Positions 1-8,990 are shown, numbered from the stretch's first letter. The stretch is 64,000 nucleotides of DNA from Flavisphingomonas formosensis (GCF_009755815.1 NZ_WRPK01000003.1:310001-374000), one strand, 5' to 3'. Translations and numbers: made by a program. Notes: generated by a model not told the origin, from the letters alone.

Positions 1-1
1 T

Positions 2-397
2 CTGCCCGAGCCGGTCGCGGCGCTGCGCGAGATGCGGCGGGTGTGCCGGGCGGGCGGGCGCGTCGTGGTGATCGACGCGACTCCCGCGGCGGATACGCAG
101 GTCGCTTACGATCGTATGGAGACGTTGCGCGATCCGTCGCACACCAGCGCGCTGACCTTGGAGCAACTGCGCGGGATCGGGCGAGAGACCGGCCTCGTCG
201 AGGCGGTGATCGATCATTATGCGCTCGAGGCGCAACTGGCGACCCTGGCGGATGCGCGGGATATGGCCGCCCTGGAGGCGATGTTCGACGAGGATATCAG
301 CGGCGGCCAGGATCGCATCGGCGTCGGCGCGTGGCGGGCCGGGGACGGCATCCGCTTCCGCTTCCCGGTTTCGATCATCGCCTGGCGACGGGAGTGA
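2..397 (+). CDS. SAM-dependent methyltransferase, C-terminal part (5' end outside window)
   Basis: The reading frame is open from base 2, so only the last 131 codons are present. The visible start (PEPVAALREMRRVCRAGG) is the conserved post-motif-III segment of class I, UbiE/Methyltransf_11-type methyltransferases, where a proline-containing loop is followed by the helix and the 'RVCRAGGRVVVID' strand. The SAM-binding glycine motif would lie upstream of the window. The substrate cannot be inferred. The next gene is convergent, so this is probably the last gene of its transcription unit. Confidence 0.8.
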   Translation: MPEPVAALREMRRVCRAGGRVVVIDATPAADTQVAYDRMETLRDPSHTSALTLEQLRGIGRETGLVEAVIDHYALEAQLATLADARDMAALEAMFDEDISGGQDRIGVGAWRAGDGIRFRFPVSIIAWRRE

Positions 398-480
398 AAT
401 CCCGTCTCGGCAGGAGCCCATCCTTCGGGCCGAATCGTCGAAGAATGGCGGTTTTGACGAACTCGGCCCAAACGGCGCGC

Positions 481-744
481 TCAGATGATGTGGAGCAGCG
501 AACGGCAGATGAAGATCAGCACCATCGCGCCGATGATCGACATGAGGCAGCCTGCGGGCTGGATCGGCTGATCCGACGCTTCGTTGGTGAAGGCTCGCGC
601 CATGAGGCCGCCGACGAAGGAGCCGGCGATGCCGAGCAGTGCGCTCCACAGCCAGTTGATATGAACGGTGCCGGGATAGAAGAAGCGTGCCAATATCCCA
701 ATGATCAGGCCGACGACGAGCATGCGCAGGATGTGCAACATCAT
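481..744 (-). CDS. GlsB/YeaQ/YmgE family stress-response membrane protein
   Basis: An 87-residue, very hydrophobic protein with three predicted membrane helices (about 5-20, 30-50 and 65-85). The glycine-rich pattern GLIIGILARFFYPG...LLGIAGSFVGG is typical of the transglycosylase-associated/GlsB-YeaQ-YmgE family (usual length 80-90). These small inner-membrane proteins are linked to general stress in many bacteria, but their molecular role is unknown. The sequence AAAGGAG lies 5 nt before the ATG. The family assignment is solid and the function is not. Confidence 0.9.
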   Translation of the reverse strand: MMLHILRMLVVGLIIGILARFFYPGTVHINWLWSALLGIAGSFVGGLMARAFTNEASDQPIQPAGCLMSIIGAMVLIFICRSLLHII

Positions 745-1060
745 GCCACTCCTTTAGATGCAAGGAAAAGGTCGCGCTGAGGATCGCGGCGGTTGCCGCA
801 GTAACGATCGATCACCCTGTCGTTCTTCTTCTGCTCCAGCATCGCGCACGCCACGGCAGACTGGCAGTTATGCCCAGGCGATGGCCTGGACGAATGCTGA
901 CTGCAGGCAAGGCGAACGTTGAGAATGACTGTGCCTTCTCTTGGGACGCGAGCATATGCGCGCGATCGGCCTTTATGCAGAGTGAACGGCGCTGCGCTCT
1001 GGACAGCATAAATTACGGGCCGGAAAAGATCGGGAAACAGGATCCCGCGATTGGGGCGCG
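745..1060. other. Intergenic region, no convincing gene
   Basis: About 316 bases between divergently oriented genes. Only short overlapping frames are present. One minus-strand frame ends in a TGA that overlaps the ATG of the GlsB-like gene (possible start at 842, 33 codons), but it has no signal peptide, clear ribosome binding site or recognisable motif. The region probably holds the two promoters. Confidence 0.5.
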
Positions 1061-1762
1061 ATGACCTTAGCCCGATCGACTCGTCTCCTTCTGCCTGCTC
1101 TCGTCCTTTCCTCGCTGCTCGCGCTTCCCGGCCCGGCGCGGGCCGAGACCGAGCATGACGGGCAGGCCTGGGTCAACCTGACGGTGATGGGTTCGCTTTC
1201 CGGTCCGCTGCTTTATTTCGGCGAGGTGCAACCGCGTTTCGACGAGAACGGCTCACGCATCGGCACCGCCATCTTTCGCGGCGCGATCGGCTGGAAGCTC
1301 AGTTCGTCCCTGTCCCTCTATCAGGGCTATGGCCATATCGTCTCCCCGGTGAAGGGTGGGCGGGACATCGTGGAGAATCGCGGCTTCCAGCAATTGAACT
1401 GGATAATCGGCCATCCGGCGAAGGGCGAACTCTCATCGCGGACCCGGCTGGAGCAGCGCTGGCGATCGGACGGATCCGACATCGGCTGGCGGCTGAGGCA
1501 GATGCTCCGCTACGAACGGCCGCTGGTGGCGGAGAGGGGACTCAACCTGCTCGGCCATGGCGAAGCGTTCGTCGCGTTCAACGACACCGATTGGGGCGCG
1601 CGGGCCGGTTTCGATCAGCTCCGCAGCTTTGCCGGCGTGGAAATCGCGCTGCCCGGCAAGTCGACCATCGAACTCGGCTATCTCAATCAATATATCGATC
1701 GCGGTGGCGGACGCCACCGGGTGAACCACGCCGCCTCGTTCAGCCTCTTTATCCGGCCCTGA
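1061..1762 (+). CDS. DUF2490 family exported protein (predicted outer-membrane beta-barrel)
   Basis: A 233-residue protein with a Sec signal peptide (hydrophobic residues 8-25, ending ARA before E29). The mature part alternates in beta-strand fashion and carries typical DUF2490 segments: W-V-N-L near the start, then 'LSLYQGYGHI', 'ENRGFQQLNWI', 'SRTRLEQRWRSD' and 'WRLRQMLRYERPL'. Family members are 220-250 residues and are thought to be outer-membrane barrels of unknown function. It ends in a strand with aromatic and arginine residues (SFSLFIRP). The ribosome binding site is weak. The gene is alone in its orientation here, so context gives no further clue. Confidence 0.85.
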   Translation: MTLARSTRLLLPALVLSSLLALPGPARAETEHDGQAWVNLTVMGSLSGPLLYFGEVQPRFDENGSRIGTAIFRGAIGWKLSSSLSLYQGYGHIVSPVKGGRDIVENRGFQQLNWIIGHPAKGELSSRTRLEQRWRSDGSDIGWRLRQMLRYERPLVAERGLNLLGHGEAFVAFNDTDWGARAGFDQLRSFAGVEIALPGKSTIELGYLNQYIDRGGGRHRVNHAASFSLFIRP

Positions 1763-1853
1763 TCTGCTGGCGCAGCACCGGTCCGTCCGTTTCGGATCAT
1801 ATCTTTTACGGAACGATCTTGCGTTGGCCCGCAATTGCAGATGAAGGGCCCAT

Positions 1854-2057
1854 ATGCGGGATACGATCATCGCAACGACGATCGTCGTCGCTATTCTAAG
1901 CGCCCATGGCGCGGCCATGCTCTGGCTGTGGCGCCGGATGAAGCGCGTAGACGCGCCGGAGCCCGAGCACCGGCAGCCTCTCGTCGAGCGTGCCAATTGT
2001 CGAGAGCCTGATGGGCGACTCTATCATAGCCGGCGCAAGGATGTGAGCGAAGGGTGA
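1854..2057 (+). CDS. Small membrane protein, unknown
   Basis: A 67-residue ORF with one N-terminal membrane helix (about residues 5-26, ending LWLWRRMKR) and a charged, proline-containing tail. This suggests a single-pass inner-membrane protein with its tail in the cytoplasm. It belongs to no family I recognise. Its stop codon overlaps a GTG that opens the frame of the next gene, which suggests a common transcript. The short length leaves real doubt. Confidence 0.45.
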   Translation: MRDTIIATTIVVAILSAHGAAMLWLWRRMKRVDAPEPEHRQPLVERANCREPDGRLYHSRRKDVSEG

Positions 2058-2173
2058 TCGACCAGGGAGCAGGCGCGCGCGAGGACGCTGGCCGATCAAC
2101 TGACGCCGCGCCGGGATGGACGGTGCCGTCGGGCGATGCGATACATCCCCTAAAATGGGGAGGAGAAGACGCC

Positions 2174-2872
2174 ATGGGGCAAGGGGCCCAGCTCTATCCG
2201 GCAAAGACGCTCGGCCATGTCGCGCTCAACTATCGTGCGGGCGACGGCCCACGCGCGGCGCGGCTGTTCGAGCTGATCGGATGCCAGGTGACGGATACCG
2301 GGATGCTCGTCGATGGAAATCCATTCTATGTGATCCGGATCGACGATCAGGCGCCCAATCCTTCGGACAGCATACTCTTTCTGGGCGTGGCCGCGCCGCA
2401 GCAGATGGCATTCGAGGTAGCGGTGGAAAAGGCGCTGGGCATCGGCACCGATCGGGAGGATCCCGCGGTGGCGCAATATCGCGCCGATCGCGACGCCGAG
2501 CCCGAACTGATCGGCACGCATTTCGGCATGCGCTATGACTCGCTGGAAGCGATGGAGGCTGCGGTGGAGGCGGTGCAGGCGGAATGCCGCCGCGATCCGG
2601 GGTTCGGCCGGCGGGTTCAGATTCATCTGTTGCGCGCCAAGCGCGGTGTCGAGGAAGCGATCGACGCGCGAATGGATGCGTCGCCGGTCTTTGCGTCGGC
2701 GCAGCGAAGCTGCTTCGTCGATTATGGCGTGCAGGCTTTCCTGCGGACCGACCTGATGGCGGGAAGCCTGTTCACCTTCGGGCACACGATCGAACTCGAT
2801 TATGTATTCACGCCGCGTCAGGCGGCCGAGGCCGGACGGGCGGTGGCGGAGCGTTTCGCGGCCGAGGCCTGA
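2174..2872 (+). CDS. Hypothetical protein, possibly VOC (glyoxalase/dioxygenase-like) superfamily
   Basis: A 232-residue soluble protein. The ATG at 2174 is chosen because GGGGAGGAGAAG lies just before it. The frame is open back to a GTG at 2054 that overlaps the previous stop, but that would add 40 low-complexity residues. The opening 'LGHVALNYRAGDGPRAARLFELIGC' resembles the first beta-alpha unit of vicinal-oxygen-chelate domains, where the His is a metal ligand, and 'GHTIELDYVF' near the C-terminus could supply another ligand. This is pattern resemblance only. No other catalytic signature is clear, and the substrate is unknown. Confidence 0.7.
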   Translation: MGQGAQLYPAKTLGHVALNYRAGDGPRAARLFELIGCQVTDTGMLVDGNPFYVIRIDDQAPNPSDSILFLGVAAPQQMAFEVAVEKALGIGTDREDPAVAQYRADRDAEPELIGTHFGMRYDSLEAMEAAVEAVQAECRRDPGFGRRVQIHLLRAKRGVEEAIDARMDASPVFASAQRSCFVDYGVQAFLRTDLMAGSLFTFGHTIELDYVFTPRQAAEAGRAVAERFAAEA

Positions 2873-3296
2873 GCGCAGGAAATCCGCCGTGCCGGTGTGA
2901 CCGCCGACACATGAGCGGTGAACGACTCCGCGCATTATGCTGCCACGAGTCGCCCGCGGTGGCGATGTTGCAGGACCAGGACAATGTTCTCGCACGACAG
3001 AAGATCTCGATCGTTTCAGGCCGAGCCGGTCTGAACGGCGAAGCGAGGTCGGCGCTTCGGTCTTGGGATCGAGAGCGGTAGCGGTCGGGGCCTAGCCTCG
3101 GAACCGCACCTCAGCGGTGGAGTGATCTCTCCGGCTTAACCCATCGATCACGCCGCGATTTTTCAAATCGCCGACCAAAGACAGGAACGTCTCAACATTC
3201 CGCACGTTTCGGGGACAGAGCATCGCGCTCCTCCTCGCGTGCCGCGGCCGAGGTGGAGCCGACGCCGCGCCAGACCCGAATTCCAAGAGGAAAACC
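2873..3296. other. Intergenic region, nothing recognised
   Basis: About 420 bases between two genes on the plus strand. Short frames exist on both strands but none shows a ribosome binding site, a signal peptide or family motifs. No clear terminator, repeat or tRNA was seen. Confidence 0.5.
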
Positions 3297-4028
3297 ATGG
3301 TTCACGCTCCCGTGCGTTGCGTGCGCGGCCTCGCGCTCGCCCTTTTGCTCGTCTCCGGCTCGCAGGCTGCGCTGGCGGCCAACAGCCATCTACCCGATGC
3401 GCGCGACGCCGTCGCGGCTGCCGATATGGCGCCTCCGGCGATGGATGCCGCCGTCATCCCCGATCTCAAGCCCGGTGACTATATCTGGACGCCCGATGCC
3501 GCGCCGGCCGGTGGCGACGTCACGGTGCTGGTGAGCATTCCGCTGCAGCTGGCCTGGGTCTATCGTGGCGGCACGCAGATCGGTGTCACCACCGTGTCGA
3601 CCGGCAAGGTCGGACACGAAACGCCGACCGGATCCTTCTCCATCCTGCAGAAAGCGGTGATGCATCGGTCGAATCTCTACAATTCGGCGCCGATGCCTTA
3701 CATGCAGCGGCTGACCTGGGATGGCATCGCGCTACATGCCGGCCAGATCAGCGGACAGCCTGCATCGCACGGCTGCGTGCGTTTGCCGAGCGCCTTCGCG
3801 CCGCTGCTCTACAAGGCGACCAGCCTCGGCGCGACGGTAGTGATCACGGCCCAGGCCCCCGTGTCGAACGCCGATGCGCTGGTCATGGCATTGGGTACGC
3901 TCCCGGCAGCACCGATCGAGCAAGCCGCCTCGCCGGAGTTCGCTTCGGATCAGCCTGATACGGGCGGTGCCTCTTCCGGCGGTGCCGAGGCCGGGCAACC
4001 GATGACGATCGCGAACAATGCGCCCTGA
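3297..4028 (+). CDS. L,D-transpeptidase (YkuD domain), exported
   Basis: A 243-residue protein with a Sec signal peptide (cleavage probably after ALA, residue 27) and a YkuD domain at about residues 70-180. The catalytic signature is intact: an upstream His in 'IALHAGQ' and 'SHGCVRLP', with Cys160 as nucleophile. Such enzymes form 3-3 cross-links in peptidoglycan or attach proteins to it in the periplasm. The 'STGKVGHETPTGSFSIL' segment is also typical. The C-terminal 55 residues are low-complexity. AAGAGG precedes the ATG at good spacing. Its role in this cell cannot be told from sequence. Confidence 0.93.
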   Translation: MVHAPVRCVRGLALALLLVSGSQAALAANSHLPDARDAVAAADMAPPAMDAAVIPDLKPGDYIWTPDAAPAGGDVTVLVSIPLQLAWVYRGGTQIGVTTVSTGKVGHETPTGSFSILQKAVMHRSNLYNSAPMPYMQRLTWDGIALHAGQISGQPASHGCVRLPSAFAPLLYKATSLGATVVITAQAPVSNADALVMALGTLPAAPIEQAASPEFASDQPDTGGASSGGAEAGQPMTIANNAP

Positions 4029-4167
4029 TCGGCTTTACGATAGGGTTCGGCGATGTGCCGGATCAGGCGGTGCACTGTCCGGCGCTGATTGTGATGGTCG
4101 CTCTTCTGTATCATGATGTTCCGGCGTCGGCCGTGCTGGCGACAGGAAACGGACGGGAGGGGGCGAC

Positions 4168-4614
4168 ATGGTGATACGTCGGATTGCGGTTGTTCTGCTC
4201 CTGTCGGCAGCCCTCCCACAGGGGTCAGTGCTGGCGGCCGAAGGCGATGTGATAGCTGCCGAAGCATCGGCGCCGCCTGTCCAGCGCACGTCCCTGGCCG
4301 GCGCGCCCGACTGCCGGGCGGGCGATGAGTGCCTGGTGGAGGGCGCGGTGCGGCTGTCCCAGCGGCGCGGCATCAAGGCGGCGCGGGTCGATACCGCGTC
4401 GGGCTGCTTCGCCGTGGCGCTCAGCAGGTCGCAACGCCGCTCGATGCACGATAAGGGCACTGCTCGCGTGCGCGGTTTTGCCTACGCCTATTATGCGACG
4501 CCGAGCGTCAAATATTATCGGGTCCGCGATCGTCTGTCGGGAACCGGCAAGTGCGCCTCCGGCACGATGCTCTATGCGACGGCGGTGGATCGGCTGGACG
4601 TCAGGGGCGAATAG
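4168..4614 (+). CDS. Hypothetical exported protein
   Basis: A 148-residue protein with a clear Sec signal peptide (VIRRIAVVLLLSAALP..., cleavage near VLAA, residue 24). The mature region has four cysteines (in DCRAGDECL, SGCF and GKCAS), which could form two disulfides, and ends in a short beta-rich part. GGGAGGGGG lies before the ATG. I recognise no family. It follows the L,D-transpeptidase gene by 139 bases, but nothing links the two functionally. Confidence 0.75.
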   Translation: MVIRRIAVVLLLSAALPQGSVLAAEGDVIAAEASAPPVQRTSLAGAPDCRAGDECLVEGAVRLSQRRGIKAARVDTASGCFAVALSRSQRRSMHDKGTARVRGFAYAYYATPSVKYYRVRDRLSGTGKCASGTMLYATAVDRLDVRGE

Positions 4615-4634
4615 CGAAGGGCCGCTCCGACCAT

Positions 4635-5447
4635 TCAGACCGGCCTGCCGCACGAATTCAGCAGCGTCCGTGTCGCGTGGAAGACCTGCTGGGCATGGAG
4701 CGCTGCACCGATCCTCCGATCGCGGCGCCGACGGAAGCCCGGCACCTCCGCGGCTAGTTGCACGTCTTCGGGGAGCGCCGCGAGAATGGCGGCGAGCGGA
4801 AAATCGCCTTCGCCGGGAGCCATCCGTTCCTCCATCGCCTCCACGCCGATCCAGTCCGGTGCGACGGGAACGGGGCCGTCGCACAGCTGGACATAACGGA
4901 TCGCGCCGCGATCCAGCGTGGCGATATCGGCTGCTGTGCCTCCGGTGCGCACGAAGTGAACCATGTCCAGTACGATGCCGCAATCGGGGGCTCCGGCCTT
5001 GCGGATCAGCGCTGCCGCATCCGTGATCGTCGCCGTGGCGCCCATCGATATGGGTTCGACGTTCACGCCTAGCCCATATTCTCCGGCAAGCCGGCAGAAG
5101 GCAGCGAGCCGGTCGGCAATTTCGTCCGCGCCACGCTCGCCATAGTCGATGGCAGTCGCGGTCGCGGCGCCCAGGCTGGCTCCCAGGGCGAGTGCGGGCC
5201 GAAACTGCTCGATGGGATGATCCGCGGCGAGGTTGAACACCTCCAGATTGGCTACGGTGACCCCGGTGTCGGCGAGGGCGCGGCGCAGACCGGTTTCCTG
5301 ATCCGGCGTGGTGAGCGTGCCGAAGGGCAGCACCGGCGCCTGGACCCAGAGGCTGACGCACTTAAAGTCGCAATGGCCGGCGATGCGCACCAGATCGGGG
5401 CCCGGCTGATCGAGCAGCGTCAGGCAATCGAGCGAGAGGCCCGGCAC
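4635..5447 (-). CDS. Sugar phosphate isomerase/epimerase-type TIM-barrel protein
   Basis: A 270-residue AP endonuclease 2/xylose-isomerase-like TIM barrel. Metal-site positions are visible: Glu in 'VNVEPISMG', Asp in 'GIVLDMVHFVRTGG', 'YVQLCDGP' and the late Glu in 'LAAEVPGFRR'. The start is a GTG at 5447, three bases after the stop of the upstream SDR gene. The longer frame back to 5576 would lie wholly inside that gene. The tight spacing indicates an operon with the SDR, probably for catabolism of a hydroxylated or sugar-like compound. The substrate is unknown. Confidence 0.85.
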   Translation of the reverse strand: MPGLSLDCLTLLDQPGPDLVRIAGHCDFKCVSLWVQAPVLPFGTLTTPDQETGLRRALADTGVTVANLEVFNLAADHPIEQFRPALALGASLGAATATAIDYGERGADEIADRLAAFCRLAGEYGLGVNVEPISMGATATITDAAALIRKAGAPDCGIVLDMVHFVRTGGTAADIATLDRGAIRYVQLCDGPVPVAPDWIGVEAMEERMAPGEGDFPLAAILAALPEDVQLAAEVPGFRRRRDRRIGAALHAQQVFHATRTLLNSCGRPV

Positions 5448-5449
5448 GG

Positions 5450-6241
5450 CTATTGCGCCGAATGCTGGAAAGCGGCGTAGACCTCTCCGATAGACGGATT
5501 TCGCCGGAGCGTCTGGCCGCCGCTGACATGTATCACCTGGCCGGTGACGAAACTGGCGTCGTCGCTGGCCAGCCACAGCGCTGCATTGGCGACATCGGCA
5601 GCGACGCCGGCGCGTCCGAGCGGAATCTCGCGATGATACAGGGCCTGCACGGCGGGGAGGCCGAGGCCACCACCGGACATCGGCGCGTCCGCAGTGCCGC
5701 CAGGCGCGATCGAATTGGCGCGGATTCCCTGGCCGCCGAATTCATGCGCTATGCAGCGGATGACGTGATCGATGCCGGCCTTGGTGCCCATATAGGCGGC
5801 ATGGTGATCCATCATGATGGTGGCGGTGACGGAGGAGATCTGGATGATCGATCCGCCCTGCGGCATCGCGGCGATCAGCGCCTGGAAGAACTGGAACGGG
5901 CCGGTGAACTGCAGCGCCGTCATATGGTCGAGATCTTCGCGGCTATGCTCGCCGAACGGCTTGAGCAGGCCCCAGCCGGTGGCGTTGATGCCGATATCGA
6001 GGCCACCTAGCTTGGAGTTCGCCGTCGCGACGAGGTTTGCGACCGAAGCAGAGTCGGTGATGTCACAGGGCAGAGCCTGCGCGCCGAGTGCCTCGGCAAC
6101 TTGCGCGACCGCCTCCGGCCGGCGGCCCGCAACGACCACAGCAGCGCCTTCCTCGGCATAGCGGGCCGCGATCGCCGCGCCGATATTCCCCGGCGCTGCG
6201 CCGAGAATGAGTGCGCGCTTGCTTGCGAGCCGGCCGCTCAT
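5450..6241 (-). CDS. SDR family NAD(P)-dependent oxidoreductase
   Basis: A 263-residue classical short-chain dehydrogenase/reductase. It has the nucleotide-binding glycine motif GAAPGNIG (residues 14-21), catalytic Ser136/137, Tyr150 and Lys154 (YMGTK), and a C-terminal 'FVTGQVIHVSGGQTL' that is common in FabG-like enzymes. It probably oxidises or reduces a hydroxyl/keto group with NAD(P). It is the first gene of a two-gene operon with the downstream TIM-barrel epimerase, which starts three bases after its stop. The substrate cannot be assigned. Confidence 0.92.
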   Translation of the reverse strand: MSGRLASKRALILGAAPGNIGAAIAARYAEEGAAVVVAGRRPEAVAQVAEALGAQALPCDITDSASVANLVATANSKLGGLDIGINATGWGLLKPFGEHSREDLDHMTALQFTGPFQFFQALIAAMPQGGSIIQISSVTATIMMDHHAAYMGTKAGIDHVIRCIAHEFGGQGIRANSIAPGGTADAPMSGGGLGLPAVQALYHREIPLGRAGVAADVANAALWLASDDASFVTGQVIHVSGGQTLRRNPSIGEVYAAFQHSAQ

Positions 6242-6520
6242 GCGCGGACGATCCTTGAAAACGAAGCTTGGCTGTGCACGGCCATCCTCCCCACCCGCTT
6301 GATTTCGTTTCCCGATCGATAGGGCGGACGGAAAAAGGGGTCAACGCGTCGGTCTTTTGGCGGGCAATCCCCGGTTCAGGCGCGAAAGGGCACATCATCA
6401 TGGTCAGTGGCCGTTGTCGGGGGGAAAATGAAGGGATGGGGGCTGGCCGACGTTACCGGCACGCAACATTCCCGAATTCCGTTCGTTCGGCGGACGCTTC
6501 ACCATCGTCAGGAGAGCATG

Positions 6521-7039
6521 ATGAACCGCTTCTTCCCCGCCGCTCTCGCGCTGGCAGCCTCTCTCGCCGTGGCGGGACAGGCCCATGCGCAGAGCCGCGC
6601 AGATGAGCAGCGTTTCCAGGACGCGCAGCAGCGTTTCCAGAACGAGCTCAGGATCTTCCAATCCGAATATGATCGCTACCTCGCCGCGCGCGATCGCGAT
6701 TCGCGGCCCTATCCGCCGCCTCCGCCGCCGGGTGCCTATCAGGACGATCGCTATGAGGGCGGATACGATCCTTCGCGCTATTATCGTTCGGGGCCGAGCT
6801 ATCAGCCGCGCGTGTTATCGTCCGACGACCGCGTCTATCGCGGGTCGGACGGACGTTATTATTGCAAGCGCAACGACGGCACGACCGGCCTGATCGTCGG
6901 TGCGGCGGGCGGCGCGATCCTGGGCAACGTGATCGACGGCGGCCATTCGCGTGCGGTCGGCACGCTTCTGGGCGGTGCGCTCGGTGCGCTCGCCGGGCGT
7001 TCGATCGACCAGTCGAACAAGCCGATCACCTGCCAATAA
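6521..7039 (+). CDS. Glycine-zipper 2TM domain protein, exported
   Basis: A 172-residue protein with a signal peptide (cleavage after AHA, residue 22), a Q/R-rich coiled-coil-like stretch (about 25-55), a proline run and a Tyr/Arg/Asp-rich linker. A glycine-zipper segment follows at about 120-160 (GLIVGAAGGAILGNVIDGG...GTLLGGALGALAGRSID). Such domains occur in surface antigen/17-kDa-type envelope proteins and can insert in membranes. Two adjacent ATGs (6518 and 6521) follow AGGAGAG, and the second has better spacing. The family is clear and the role is unknown. Confidence 0.85.
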   Translation: MNRFFPAALALAASLAVAGQAHAQSRADEQRFQDAQQRFQNELRIFQSEYDRYLAARDRDSRPYPPPPPPGAYQDDRYEGGYDPSRYYRSGPSYQPRVLSSDDRVYRGSDGRYYCKRNDGTTGLIVGAAGGAILGNVIDGGHSRAVGTLLGGALGALAGRSIDQSNKPITCQ

Positions 7040-7085
7040 GCCGGAGACCGCCGGCGCGTCTCGGCGTGTCGGCGGGCCGAGCCGA

Positions 7086-7466
7086 TCAGATGCCGGGTGC
7101 ATCCCGATCGGCGGGGCCGGCGGCACAGGCCTGCATTACCGTGCGGCAGCCCCGCGCCATGGCGAACAGCCCGGCAATGGCGAGCAGCAGGGTGAGGGCA
7201 AGGCATGCGACCATTATATGCGGGCGGCCGAGCACATAGGCGCCCGATCCCATATTGCCCGTTACCACCGCCATCAGGATCAGGAGCCAGCAGAAGCGAT
7301 AGGCGCGATTGCGGTCGATCGCGTCGGCGATGCTACGGCGCGAACGCTCCACGCCGTGGGCGCTGCAGTGCGACGCGATCACGGCGATATCCTGGTTGCG
7401 ATTGGATATCAGCAGCACGACGACTACCAGCGTCGTAGCGATCGCACCCAGGAAGACGATGTGCAT
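7086..7466 (-). CDS. Hypothetical inner-membrane protein
   Basis: A 126-residue protein with three predicted membrane helices (about 3-21, 58-78 and 85-105) and a charged loop between the first two that holds several Arg residues. The ATG at 7466 is preferred to the TTG just upstream. I recognise no family and see no catalytic motif. It is convergent with the glycine-zipper gene. Coding is plausible from the clean helix pattern in a single long frame. Confidence 0.6.
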   Translation of the reverse strand: MHIVFLGAIATTLVVVVLLISNRNQDIAVIASHCSAHGVERSRRSIADAIDRNRAYRFCWLLILMAVVTGNMGSGAYVLGRPHIMVACLALTLLLAIAGLFAMARGCRTVMQACAAGPADRDAPGI

Positions 7467-7512
7467 CAATGGCCTCTGATCCGAACCGGGTGCAGACTAT
7501 TGCCGGGCCCTT

Positions 7513-7615
7513 AGAGCATCGTGCGGAAAAGTGGGTACCGGTTTTCCGCGCAAACGATGCGACCACAAAAGCTTGGAGCAAGCTGCGCTATTGATATATC
7601 GCGCAGCTCGCTCCA
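7513..7615. repeat. Extragenic palindromic element, two hairpins
   Basis: The first hairpin has arms GCATCGT-GCGGAAAA (7516-7530) and TTTTCCGC...ACGATGC (7542-7560) around a loop holding GGTACC. The second has TGGAGC-A-AGCTGCGC (7574-7588) and GCGCAGCT-C-GCTCCA (7601-7615). The core GGAAAAGTGGGTACCGG is the hallmark of a short palindromic repeat that I know to be widespread between genes of Rhizobiales and relatives. It lies downstream of the ABC transporter ATPase gene and could stabilise or end transcripts. No second copy was seen in this window. Confidence 0.7.
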
Positions 7616-7671
7616 GTCCGCAACGATGCCGCGCGATAGCGGGACGAAAGGCGACGGGGGCCGGCTTCACC

Positions 7672-8979
7672 TCAGGCGGGATCTTCCAGGCTGAACTGGT
7701 CGCTATCCTCGTCATAGGCGAAGATCTCGGCGTAGCGGCCCCATAGGATCACGGTGCGCAGCGTTTCGTCGGCATATTCGGGCGACATATGATCTTCCAG
7801 CTCGTCGCGGAAGCGGCGAGCGGGGGCGATGTGACTCGCCCGTTCGTCCAGGATACGCCGGATATGCTGCGCCAGCGGCACATGGGCGAGCAGCGCCTGG
7901 GCAAACAGCGCCTTGCGCGCATCCACGTCGGCGGAGGCATAGCGACGCGCGGCCGGCGTCAGCTTCAGGTCGGCGCCGCCGAGATCGGCGAAGCGCAACA
8001 GCTGCAACGTCTCGGCCATGGGCAATAGCTCGTCCACCTCCAGTTGGAGCTCGTCGGCGAGATCGGCGAGGCTGGCCTTGCCGTCGAACGCGCTGGCGTC
8101 GACCTCCTCCATCAGGCCCGCGAGGCTGTTGGTCGAGACGCGCGGCAGCACCATCGCGATGCCGAGCCCGGGGAACAGACCTTCGCGCACCGGCACGGGC
8201 GAGGGACGGGCGGTCATGCGCGCATAGATATCGTCCACCATCGCGCGGAAGGCGGGATCCAGCCTGTCGCGCGGCTGCGGCAGGTCGACCCGGATTTCCG
8301 CGGCGACGCGGCCCGGATTGGACGAGAAGACGAGGATGCGATCGCACATCAGCACCGCCTCCTCGATATTGTGGGTGACGATCAGCATCGACTTGATCGG
8401 CATGCGCCCTTCGAACCAGAGATCGAGCAGATCGGTGCGCAGTGTTTCGGCGGTCAGCACGTCGAGCGCGGAGAAGGGCTCGTCGAGCAGCAGCAGCGCG
8501 GGATCGACGACGATCGCGCGGGCGAGGCCGACACGCTGGCGCATGCCACCCGACAGCTCCTTGGGATAGGCATTTTCGAAGCCGTCGAGGCCGATCAGGT
8601 CGATCGCGGCCAGCGCGCGATCCCGCCGCTCCTGCGCTGGAACCTTGCGCGCTTCGAGCCCCAGTTCGACATTCTGGAGCACGGTGAGCCAGGGGAAGAG
8701 CGCGAAAGTCTGGAAGACCATCGCGATGTCCGGCGTGTCGCGATCGGGATCGGAGACGAAGCGCACATCGCCTTCGTCCGGCGTGATCAAGCCGGCGATG
8801 GATCGCAGCAGCGTGGACTTGCCGGATCCGGAGCGGCCGAGCAGGCCGACGATCTCGCCCTCGTAGAGGGTGAGGTTCACATCCTCGATCACCGGTTTGC
8901 CGCGGCGGGCGGCGGCGCCGTAATAGTGGCGGAGCGCATCGACCTGGACGAGCGGGCGGCGGGCGACGGTGGTGGCCAT
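7672..8979 (-). CDS. ABC transporter ATP-binding protein, NitT/TauT type with AAA-associated C-terminal domain
   Basis: A 435-residue protein. The first ~250 residues form an ABC ATPase: Walker A GRSGSGKST (48-56), Q-loop Gln90, signature LSGGMRQ (142-148), Walker B LLLLDEP (162-168) and the H-switch in 'IVTHNIEEAV'. Residues ~300-430 are an extra domain of the 'AAA-associated' kind found on some nitrate/sulfonate-family ATPases, which is probably regulatory. The gene lies 11 bases after the fused permease. No periplasmic binding protein is encoded nearby, so the substrate is open. The transporter class is confident. Confidence 0.93.
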   Translation of the reverse strand: MATTVARRPLVQVDALRHYYGAAARRGKPVIEDVNLTLYEGEIVGLLGRSGSGKSTLLRSIAGLITPDEGDVRFVSDPDRDTPDIAMVFQTFALFPWLTVLQNVELGLEARKVPAQERRDRALAAIDLIGLDGFENAYPKELSGGMRQRVGLARAIVVDPALLLLDEPFSALDVLTAETLRTDLLDLWFEGRMPIKSMLIVTHNIEEAVLMCDRILVFSSNPGRVAAEIRVDLPQPRDRLDPAFRAMVDDIYARMTARPSPVPVREGLFPGLGIAMVLPRVSTNSLAGLMEEVDASAFDGKASLADLADELQLEVDELLPMAETLQLLRFADLGGADLKLTPAARRYASADVDARKALFAQALLAHVPLAQHIRRILDERASHIAPARRFRDELEDHMSPEYADETLRTVILWGRYAEIFAYDEDSDQFSLEDPA

Positions 8980-8990
8980 GGGGTTTCTCC

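Noticed and set aside
741-842. 33-codon minus-strand ORF whose stop overlaps the GlsB-like start
   Set aside because: The overlap is suggestive, but the ORF has no ribosome binding site or recognisable features. The AAAGGAG in it serves the downstream gene.
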